Shown here: piece by piece, positions 8,973 to 14,814 of the stretch
How positions within the stretch are numbered: position 1 is the stretch's first letter
Layout: each line of letters begins with the position of its first letter
Assembly (NCBI GenBank): GCA_945897545.1
Contig: CAMDGJ010000007.1
Coordinates: forward strand, 1-27,621
Length of the DNA stretch: 27,621 bases
Source of the DNA: Flavobacterium psychrophilum
GTDB taxonomy: Bacteria; Bacteroidota; Bacteroidia; Flavobacteriales; Flavobacteriaceae
Direction of reading: 5' to 3'
The notes under the pieces: generated by a model
Told to the model about the DNA's origin: nothing
What the model saw: only the letters and a program-made list of their open reading frames with translations
The model's database searches: none
Made by a program: the position numbers and the translations under genes

Positions 8973-8986
8973 CCACTTTTTGTCAT

Positions 8987-8994
8987 TATTTTTG
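8987..8994 (+). promoter_or_regulatory. -7 box of the biotin ligase gene
   Basis: TATTTTTG, a full match to TAnnTTTG, 44 bases before the chosen ATG at 9039. A TTTG at 8961-8964 lies 22 bases upstream, somewhat long for a -33 box. Confidence 0.45.
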
Positions 8995-9038
8995 AACGTT
9001 AACATAATATTAAATTGTGTTTCACAAATAAACTTCTA

Positions 9039-9767
9039 ATGAAACTAATCAAACTCGATGCCATAGATTCCACAAATAAGTTCCTAAAAGGGTTGTCGAA
9101 CAATCAATTGGTCGAAAACTTTACTGTAGTCACTGCAGAAAATCAAACACAAGGCAAAGGTCAAATGGGGTCTGTATGGGTCTCTGAGCCTAGTAAAAAC
9201 ATAATAATGAGTGTTTTTTTAAAGGATTTTGTTGAAGATGTTAAGCAAATATTTGACATTAATATTGTAGTTGCTGTATCGGTTATTAATGCATTAGAAG
9301 ATTTTGCCATTCCTGAATTAAGTATCAAATGGCCAAACGACATTATGTCATACAATAAAAAAATAGCTGGGATTTTGATTGAAAACAGTATCAAAAGTAA
9401 TGGTTCTATTTTCTCGATTGTGGGATTGGGACTCAATGTTAATCAAACGGATTTTGAACATTTACCCAAAGCATCTTCGCTTGCTGCAATTTCTAATGCT
9501 ACTTTTGATAAAGAGGAAATTCTTTTGAAAATTGTAAAAGAGATAAAACAAAATATACAGTCTTGGAATCAAAATAAGGAATCATTGAGATTTGATTATG
9601 CCAATAGTCTCTTTAAAAAAGGAATTCCGATGCCGTTTTTAGATAGATACCAACAAAATTTTATGGGAATTATTCAAGGAGTTTCACCTATTGGAAAACT
9701 TGAAATACTTTTGGAAAATGATTTGGTTTCAGCGTTTGACATCAAAGAAATTCAAATGCTGTATTAA
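9039..9767 (+). CDS. birA: Biotin--[acetyl-CoA-carboxylase] ligase
   Basis: Activates biotin as biotinyl-AMP and attaches it to the carboxyl-carrier lysine of biotin enzymes. The 242-residue protein contains the BPL catalytic core: D-S-T-N near residue 10-13, the nucleotide loop TQGKGQMG (37-44, equivalent to GRGRRG of E. coli BirA), KWPND (97-101) and KIAGILIEN (108-116). There is no N-terminal winged helix, so this is the monofunctional type without repressor activity. I chose ATG 9039 over the in-frame TTG at 9015 because homologues begin with M-K-L-I-like residues just before the catalytic core. A C-terminal SH3-like piece of about 40 residues follows the core. Confidence 0.9.
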   Translation: MKLIKLDAIDSTNKFLKGLSNNQLVENFTVVTAENQTQGKGQMGSVWVSEPSKNIIMSVFLKDFVEDVKQIFDINIVVAVSVINALEDFAIPELSIKWPNDIMSYNKKIAGILIENSIKSNGSIFSIVGLGLNVNQTDFEHLPKASSLAAISNATFDKEEILLKIVKEIKQNIQSWNQNKESLRFDYANSLFKKGIPMPFLDRYQQNFMGIIQGVSPIGKLEILLENDLVSAFDIKEIQMLY

Positions 9768-9784
9768 TAGCAAAAAATATTATT

Positions 9785-9861
9785 ATTTGTCATTTCGACG
9801 CAGGAGAAATCGCATTTGTTGCTCTCCTTATGAGATTTCTCCTATCGTCGAAATGACAAAT
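9785..9861. repeat. Long inverted repeat between birA and the SRPBCC gene
   Basis: Arms 9785-9811 and 9834-9861 are complementary over 26-27 bases with one small indel (C against AT), around a 22-base loop. Each arm carries ATTTGTCATTTCGACG and AGGAGAAATC. It lies between two convergent genes and could terminate both. The arm sequence resembles a palindromic repeat often seen between Flavobacterium genes, so I class it as a REP/MITE-like element. Confidence 0.8.
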
Positions 9862-9877
9862 TTAGGCGGGTATCCAC

Positions 9878-10270
9878 TTACAATTTCCCCATATTTCCGG
9901 CTAAAGTATCGATAAATTTGCCAATAGGACCTTTAATTATCATGGCCATCATCGCGTTAAATTCGCCTTCGAAATCTAATTGCACTCCACTTGTATTTGC
10001 TGAAACTTCATTAATATTTGCAACTAATGTGAATGGTAATTTTTCACTTGCAGCCCCAAGAACGATTTTGTTTGGAGCAATTTTTTCTTTCATTTTCAAT
10101 TTTATTTCCGGCATCCCTTTTAGTCCAAAAATAAAAGCGTCGTCTCCAATGACTTCAAATTTTGCAATATTTTCGGGCATTAATTTCTCGAAATTTCTAA
10201 CATCACTTAATAAATCAAATAATTCTTGCGCTGATTTTTCGACGGTAACTCTTGGACTTTCTAAATTCAT
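9878..10270 (-). CDS. SRPBCC-family protein
   Basis: A 130-residue cytoplasmic protein. The opening NLESPRVTVEKSAQELFDLLSD with RNFEKLMPENI, followed by alternating beta strands ending DFEGEFNAMMAMIIKGPIGKFIDTLAGNMG, is the START/Bet v 1-like SRPBCC fold, a hydrophobic-ligand pocket closed by a long C-terminal helix. No catalytic motif is visible. The start is ATG 10270: twelve extra in-frame codons upstream come from a palindromic intergenic element rather than from gene sequence. It follows pyrE by 76 bases on the same strand and is probably cotranscribed. Ligand unknown. Confidence 0.75.
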   Translation of the reverse strand: MNLESPRVTVEKSAQELFDLLSDVRNFEKLMPENIAKFEVIGDDAFIFGLKGMPEIKLKMKEKIAPNKIVLGAASEKLPFTLVANINEVSANTSGVQLDFEGEFNAMMAMIIKGPIGKFIDTLAGNMGKL

Positions 10271-10278
10271 TTTTTTGT

Positions 10279-10330
10279 AATTGCGAGGAATGATCTTTTC
10301 GCCCATGCGGAAGCTATCGCGTCCTCAATT
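10279..10330. repeat. Imperfect palindromic element between pyrE and the SRPBCC gene
   Basis: AATTGCGAGGA at 10279-10289 pairs imperfectly with TCCTCAATT at 10322-10330; the intervening bases are GC-rich compared with the surroundings (CGCCCATGCGGAAGCTATCGCG). It has the look of a decayed REP-like element, with an arm reminiscent of the TTGCGAGGAA repeats found between genes in this group. Confidence 0.4.
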
Positions 10331-10332
10331 AA

Positions 10333-10348
10333 TTTTTTTTTTTTTTTT
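10333..10348. repeat. Homopolymer tract of 16 T
   Basis: Sixteen consecutive T on the plus strand (A on the coding strand of pyrE). The tract begins inside the pyrE stop codon TAA, so length changes do not alter the protein. Confidence 0.85.
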
Positions 10349-10994
10349 ATACTTGTAGATTCCAAGTCGACGGACTAGTATTCCATTCTCGCAGGGTTTC
10401 TTCTTCATCGTCTGTAATATATCTTTTGGCGACGGCCAAGTTCAATAAATGTTGATAATTACTCAATGTAAACAATTCAAGATTAGCGTTTTTAAAATTT
10501 TCTTGGGCAATATCGAAACCATAAGTAAATATAGCAGACATTCCTTTGACGTTTGCTCCAGCTGCACGCAAGGCTTCTAAAGCAAGTAAACTACTATTTC
10601 CAGTACTGATTAAATCTTCTACGATTACAACATTTTGTCCTTTTTGAAGAAAACCTTCTACTTGATTTTGCCTCCCGTGTTTTTTGGGCTCAGGACGAAC
10701 ATAAACAAATGGTAATCCCATTCTTTCGGCAACTAAAATTCCAATTCCGATTGCTCCCGTGGCCACACCAGCTATAACATCGGGCTTGCCAAATTGTTTT
10801 TCAATATTTTTTGCAAACTCATCACGAATATAATTTCTAATGGTTGGAAAAGACAAAATTAATCGGTTATCGCAATAAATTGGTGATTGCCATCCCGAAG
10901 CCCATGTAAAAGGATTTCTTGGATTCAATTTAATTGCATTTATTTGCAAAAGTAATTCGGCAGTTTTCTCGGCAGTATCTTTATTAAATATCAT
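10347..10994 (-). CDS. pyrE: Orotate phosphoribosyltransferase
   Basis: Joins orotate to PRPP to give orotidine monophosphate in pyrimidine synthesis. The 215-residue protein shows the PRPP-binding motif VVIVEDLISTGNS (122-134), the flexible catalytic loop with PEPKKHGRQN (101-110), and the orotate-side residues of the N-terminal part (FTWASGWQSPIYCDNR, 29-44). I chose ATG 10994; the longer reading from 11027 would add 11 residues that overlap the Nudix gene and the predicted promoter. The -7 box ends only 5 bases before this ATG, so the message should be nearly leaderless. An SRPBCC gene follows on the same strand. Confidence 0.94.
   Translation of the reverse strand: MIFNKDTAEKTAELLLQINAIKLNPRNPFTWASGWQSPIYCDNRLILSFPTIRNYIRDEFAKNIEKQFGKPDVIAGVATGAIGIGILVAERMGLPFVYVRPEPKKHGRQNQVEGFLQKGQNVVIVEDLISTGNSSLLALEALRAAGANVKGMSAIFTYGFDIAQENFKNANLELFTLSNYQHLLNLAVAKRYITDDEEETLREWNTSPSTWNLQV
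10976..10983 (+). promoter_or_regulatory. Possible -7 box of the Nudix gene
   Basis: TATCTTTA, one base off TAnnTTTG, 18 bases before the Nudix ATG at 11002 and located within codons 4-7 of pyrE. No -33 box at normal spacing. Confidence 0.35.
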
Positions 10995-10998
10995 AATA

Positions 10999-11028
10999 CA
11001 AATGTATAAAGTTTTTGTGAACGACAAA
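10999..11028 (-). promoter_or_regulatory. pyrE promoter, TTTG-18-TACATTTG
   Basis: Read leftwards: TTTG at 11028-11025, an 18-base spacer, then TACATTTG at 11006-10999. This is a full match to the Bacteroidota -33/-7 consensus, the best in the window. The predicted start of transcription is at or within a base or two of the pyrE ATG (10994). The promoter lies inside the first nine codons of the divergent Nudix gene. Confidence 0.7.
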
Positions 11029-11601
11029 CCACTTTTTTTGACAAATGAAATCTCAAAGGAGACTGATTTTCAAATATTCTTATTAGAAAGTGTTGATATT
11101 GTCCAACTTATAGTCAAAATTTTTCAAAATAAAGTTCCAAGAGCCTATCTCTATCATCCTGATGAGAAAGAGATTCTAAAAACCTTAAAATCAAAAATAC
11201 CCGTTTCAAAAGCTGGCGGCGGCTTAGTTTATAATAAGTTAGGCGAAGTATTGTTTATTTTTAGAGATGGAAAATGGGATTTACCCAAAGGTGGAACTGA
11301 AAAATGGGAACAGATTGAAGAAACCGCAATGCGCGAAGTTGAAGAAGAAACTGGGGTCAATAATTTAAAAATCACCAAAAAACTCCAAAAAACCTATCAT
11401 ATTTTCAAACGAAATGGTGTCTATAAACTTAAAATAACACATTGGTTTGAAATGACTTCTGATTATGAAGGTATTCCTATTGGACAAATTGAAGAAGGTA
11501 TCGAAAAAGCAGTCTGGATCAATCCAAATGAAATACCGGAAGTTTTAAAAAACTCATACGAAAATATCAAGTTGCTGTTTGAAGAAGAACATCTTTTATA
11601 A
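11002..11601 (+). CDS. Nudix hydrolase
   Basis: A 199-residue cytoplasmic hydrolase for a nucleoside diphosphate linked to another group. The Nudix box fits exactly at residues 97-119: Gly97, Glu103, Arg111-Glu112-Val113, Glu115-Glu116 and Gly118-Val119. Trp102 sits in the box where a small residue (K-G-E in many relatives) is usual. A preceding N-terminal region of about 70 residues (YKVFVNDKPLFL...) is characteristic of the flavobacterial subfamily and supports the ATG at 11002. Substrate is unknown. The gene is head-to-head with pyrE with only 7 bases between start codons. A short hairpin follows the stop. Confidence 0.88.
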   Translation: MYKVFVNDKPLFLTNEISKETDFQIFLLESVDIVQLIVKIFQNKVPRAYLYHPDEKEILKTLKSKIPVSKAGGGLVYNKLGEVLFIFRDGKWDLPKGGTEKWEQIEETAMREVEEETGVNNLKITKKLQKTYHIFKRNGVYKLKITHWFEMTSDYEGIPIGQIEEGIEKAVWINPNEIPEVLKNSYENIKLLFEEEHLL

Positions 11602-11623
11602 ATTCATATTTACCGTATGAATT
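11601..11623 (+). terminator. Hairpin after the Nudix gene
   Basis: Arms AATTCATA (11601-11608) and TATGAATT (11616-11623) are perfectly complementary around a 7-base loop, starting on the last base of the stop codon. It is AT-rich and lacks a T-run, so only a weak terminator. Confidence 0.35.
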
Positions 11624-12116
11624 CTATTGCAACATATATTTTTTAGTACCAAAAGTATTCTATTTTCAAGTTTGGAGATAAGTAGAACACAACTAATTTA
11701 TAAAATTTACAAGTCGCCAATTATTACGTAAAACTATTGATTATTAGTGTATTGACTTAAAATTAAACGATTATTTGAAAAATTAATCGGTTTCCCTTTA
11801 TAACAAAATCTCTTTTTGTTCCTAATTATTTGTCATATAAACAGTTTAGCAATACTATTCATGTTAATTTCACAATATTATCATTTTTTAACTACAATTA
11901 TTACTAAATTACTAAAAGTTAACAGCTCTCTAACAATTGTGAACTTTTTTGTTAATTTAGCTTAGCCCTCAAACTCAAATATTTATAACGTAATGATTAC
12001 TAATGAAATAACTTTCTTTAGGTGTTGAGGATTTTTGGTTTGAAGTTAAATTATTGAATGAAACTAAGATGCTGAAAAGGGTTTTTAGCGTAGGCAGAAT
12101 TTAAAATTTAGAAATT
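11624..12116. other. Long AT-rich non-coding stretch before the M15 cassette
   Basis: About 490 bases with no convincing open frame on either strand. It contains a small palindrome CGATTA/TAATCG (11768-11773 and 11784-11789) and many T- and A-rich runs, but no full TAnnTTTG box in the direction of the M15 gene. Such AT-rich leaders are common before accessory genes. Nothing else recognised. Confidence 0.5.
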
Positions 12117-12584
12117 ATGATTACCACTGCAACATTACTACGAAAATATGGTACACCATCAGAAAACGGTTCGCCCTATTTAGTAAAACTAGCTGTTCCC
12201 TATCCTATGACTTTGGCTTGGGATAGAGGCACAAAGGTGACTAAAATTACTTGTCACAAACTGGTGGCTGACCAATTAAAAAAGATTTTTGACGAAATCC
12301 TTTTTGTATATGGTTTAGAAAAAATACAAGAACTCGGCATCGATTTGTATGGAGGTTGCTTCAATTATCGCAAGATGCGAGGTGGCAACGATTGGAGTCG
12401 CCATGCTTGGGGTGTTGCCGTTGACCTTGATCCCGACAGAAATCTATTGAAAGAAACTAAAAGTACAGCTCGCTTCGCTAGACCTGAATACAAACCCATG
12501 ATTGATATATTCTATAAACACGGATTTGTATCTCTTGGTGTAGAAAAAAACTACGATTGGATGCATTTTGAAGTGAAAGAGTAA
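12117..12584 (+). CDS. M15-family metallopeptidase without signal peptide
   Basis: A 155-residue protein with the zinc-site motifs of the VanY/endolysin-type M15 peptidases: SRHAWGVAVDLD supplies His96 and Asp103, and DWMHFE supplies Asp147 and His150. These enzymes cut D-Ala-D-Ala or L-Ala-D-Glu bonds in peptidoglycan stem peptides. The region before the motif (DLYGGCFNYRKMRGG) resembles the substrate-side strand of phage endolysin-like members. No signal peptide, lipobox or membrane segment is present, so it must be released by lysis, exported by a dedicated route, or act inside. It is the first gene of a three-gene cassette, 32 bases before the DUF2235 gene. Exact bond specificity is not known. 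Confidence 0.82.
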   Translation: MITTATLLRKYGTPSENGSPYLVKLAVPYPMTLAWDRGTKVTKITCHKLVADQLKKIFDEILFVYGLEKIQELGIDLYGGCFNYRKMRGGNDWSRHAWGVAVDLDPDRNLLKETKSTARFARPEYKPMIDIFYKHGFVSLGVEKNYDWMHFEVKE

Positions 12585-12616
12585 AGACAATAAAAAACTC
12601 AAAAGTGACATCAAAA

Positions 12617-13756
12617 ATGAGAAGAATAATAATTTTTGCAGATGGAACTTGGAACACAGCATCTAATAAAGACAGAGACAAAATTGCTCCTACAAATGTT
12701 TTTAAATTATTCGTAGACGCTATTCCTGATATTTGTCCTAATGGTGATAAGCAAATCGCTTATTATCATGAAGGCGTAGGCACGGGAAATTGGCTTGATA
12801 AACAAAAGGGTGGTTTTTTGGGAGAGGGTATAGATAATAACATTAAAGTTTTATATAAATTCATTGTTGAACATTATACTGTGGGAACCGAATTGTTTTT
12901 CTTTGGCTTTAGTCGAGGTTCTTATACTGTTAGAAGTCTTGCTGGCTTGATAAGGAATTGTGGAATTCTAAAAAAATACAATACCCAAAAAGTAGATAGA
13001 GCTTATTTCATTTACAGAAGTAAAAACCCAAGACATGATCCAAGTGCAAGTGAATCTGTTGCTTTTCAGACCTATTTTTCATATAAATTAGAAAATACAC
13101 CCATTAAATTTATTGGTGTTTGGGATACAGTTGGTGCACTTGGCATTCCTTTCAAATTATTTAGTTTTAATAAAAACAAATACCGTTTTCATGACGTTAA
13201 ACTAAGCGGTTTGGTTCATAACGCCTACCATGCCATTGCAATAAATGAAAATAGAGTATTCTTTCGACACACTCTTTGGCAAAAACAAACTGGCAAGGAA
13301 TATGAGCATCAAACACTAGAACAATGCTGGTTTAGAGGAGTACATAGTGATGTTGGTGGTGGTTATAGTAACGGAAACCTCTCAAATATACCATTACACT
13401 ATTTTGTTGAAAAAGCAAAAACCCTTGGACTGCAAACCAATTTGAGTTACAGTAAAAAAGATCTTCAAGAAATCGCCATAAATCATCCTCAAAATGAAGA
13501 ATGGAAAGGTATATATTCCTTTTTCCCTAGATATTACAGAATCATTAACGCTCAAGTTATAAATGGTGGCTTTAAATATAAGCTATCAAAAATCCTGTTC
13601 AAATTATTTATAAAAAATGAAGAATTAGAAAATTACGACAATTCTAATACCTACGAAGTATTACATGAATCAGTAATAGATTACTACTCTAGTGGAAAAG
13701 TAAAACCCATTAATCTTGATTCAGCTTTAGGTAGTATGCCAATTATTCCCTATTAA
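12617..13756 (+). CDS. DUF2235 alpha/beta hydrolase (Tle1-like catalytic domain)
   Basis: A 379-residue protein of the DUF2235 family, the fold used by the Tle1 phospholipase effectors of type VI secretion. Landmarks: FADGTWN at 7-13, nucleophile elbow GFSRG at 97-101 (Ser99), GVWDTVGALG at 167-176 (Asp170) and GVHSDVGGGY at 241-250 (His243), a plausible Ser-Asp-His triad. No signal peptide or membrane segment. I chose ATG 12617 over an in-frame GTG at 12605 because the family starts at the M-x-x-I-I-x-F-x-D-G strand. No VgrG, Hcp or PAAR sequence is fused to it or encoded nearby. Known relatives cleave phospholipids, but substrates of stand-alone members are mostly undetermined. Confidence 0.85.
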   Translation: MRRIIIFADGTWNTASNKDRDKIAPTNVFKLFVDAIPDICPNGDKQIAYYHEGVGTGNWLDKQKGGFLGEGIDNNIKVLYKFIVEHYTVGTELFFFGFSRGSYTVRSLAGLIRNCGILKKYNTQKVDRAYFIYRSKNPRHDPSASESVAFQTYFSYKLENTPIKFIGVWDTVGALGIPFKLFSFNKNKYRFHDVKLSGLVHNAYHAIAINENRVFFRHTLWQKQTGKEYEHQTLEQCWFRGVHSDVGGGYSNGNLSNIPLHYFVEKAKTLGLQTNLSYSKKDLQEIAINHPQNEEWKGIYSFFPRYYRIINAQVINGGFKYKLSKILFKLFIKNEELENYDNSNTYEVLHESVIDYYSSGKVKPINLDSALGSMPIIPY

Positions 13757-13839
13757 AAAATATACACTTTTAAAATTTTTACCATAAATACAAACTAAAA
13801 ACCCTGTACAGACTAAGTGTAAATTTAAATCTAAAAATT

Positions 13840-14484
13840 ATGAAACAAAGTATTGTACTTATTTTGTTGCTGGTTTTTGTTAGTTCTTGTGAAAGTACCA
13901 AACATATAAAAAGATTTGAAGCAGAAAAGCTAGCTGCAGTTCTAAAAGCAGAAAATGGTGATTTAAAGAAAAAGATTGGAGCTTTAGAATCTCAAATGAA
14001 CGATACCGATCAAGACGGAGTGGCGGATTCCTTTGATGTTGACGCTAGTCCTATTGATGGTGTTATGGTTGATTATAAAGGTAAGATGATTAATCTAAAT
14101 CAAATTGCTGTGCCTGATTATGTAGATAAAACCATAAAAGTGGCATCAGAAAAACTAGTAATAGCTGAAGACTTGATGGGTAATATTGCCTTTAATTGTC
14201 CATCCGAAATGAGGGAAGAACAAACCTATGAAGTAAATGCAATGCTTGGCGCTCTTTTCTCAAAGGAAGAGATACAAAAAAGTTTGTTGAAATCTATAAA
14301 TATTTCCAGAATCGAAAACCAAGAACATCTTGTAACCATGCAGGATGTATTGAACAGAGAAGTGAATCTAGGACATTACTTAAATGTAATCTTAGAGGAT
14401 AGTGGAAATAAGTTTGATATCAAAAGAATAAATGAATTGGCCAATCCAATAAAAAACCAAACCAAGTATATTTACATAAATTAA
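13840..14484 (+). CDS. Lipoprotein with coiled coil and calcium-type Asp repeat, function unknown
   Basis: A 214-residue lipoprotein: signal ending VSSC (Cys17), then a charged, probably coiled-coil segment (about 24-53, KHIKRFEAEKLAAVLKAENG onward), then one thrombospondin-type-3-like motif D-T-D-Q-D-G-V-A-D-S-F-D (55-66) and G-V-M-V-D-Y-K-G. That motif normally links to an OmpA C-terminal domain, but here the last 130 residues contain no recognisable OmpA motif and I do not recognise the domain. It has one Cys (120) besides the lipid Cys. There is no acidic export signal directly after Cys17 apart from a single Glu, so periplasmic orientation is more likely. It follows the DUF2235 gene by 83 bases on the same strand; a role as partner or immunity factor is a guess from position. 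Confidence 0.7.
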   Translation: MKQSIVLILLLVFVSSCESTKHIKRFEAEKLAAVLKAENGDLKKKIGALESQMNDTDQDGVADSFDVDASPIDGVMVDYKGKMINLNQIAVPDYVDKTIKVASEKLVIAEDLMGNIAFNCPSEMREEQTYEVNAMLGALFSKEEIQKSLLKSINISRIENQEHLVTMQDVLNREVNLGHYLNVILEDSGNKFDIKRINELANPIKNQTKYIYIN

Positions 14485-14814
14485 CAAATCAGGGAAAAGT
14501 TGCATTTATGACTTGAATTCGCCATATGAAGCCAAATCCAAAAATGCTTTTCGTAAACATTTTTGACGATGAGAGAAAACACGCTCCCGCACAAATCCTT
14601 TCGTAAAGTATAAGGTTAAAGTACACTGTTTTTTAAATTTTAATTATTTAACTAAAGCAATCTTAAAAATTTATAAATGGTGTTTTAGTGTATGTTTGAT
14701 TTCTAGTGGCCCACACGAGGGGATTCTTGAAGGATCAGCGCGCTTTTATAAATTGAATTTTTAAATATTCGTAATTCTTTATTTTTTATTCATAATTGGC
14801 TTTACCTTTGCAAA
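14485..14814. other. Non-coding gap with a 63-codon open stretch lacking a start
   Basis: 330 bases between the lipoprotein gene and the helicase gene. From 14573 to 14764 one plus-strand frame is open for 63 codons to a TAA but has no ATG; it includes the striking peptide SSGPHEGILEGSARFYKLNF encoded by a locally GC-rich segment (14705-14745). Either a gene remnant or part of a dispersed repeat. The helicase promoter is at the right end. Confidence 0.4.
14803..14810 (+). promoter_or_regulatory. -7 box of the DbpA-like helicase gene
   Basis: TACCTTTG, a full match to TAnnTTTG, ends 4 bases before the ATG at 14815. Transcription would start at or next to the A of the ATG, giving a leaderless or almost leaderless message. 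No clear -33 TTTG. Confidence 0.55.

Noticed and set aside
12444..12681. Minus-strand open frames across the M15/DUF2235 junction
   Set aside because: Antisense to two well-supported genes, hydrophobic low-complexity translations, no promoter.
14705..14745. GC-rich segment read on the minus strand as the 3' end of a tRNA and thus an attachment site
   Set aside because: TCAAGAATCC followed by a stem-like CCCTCGTGTGGGCCAC looked like a T-arm, but no anticodon arm or matching 5' acceptor strand is present, and there is no integrase.
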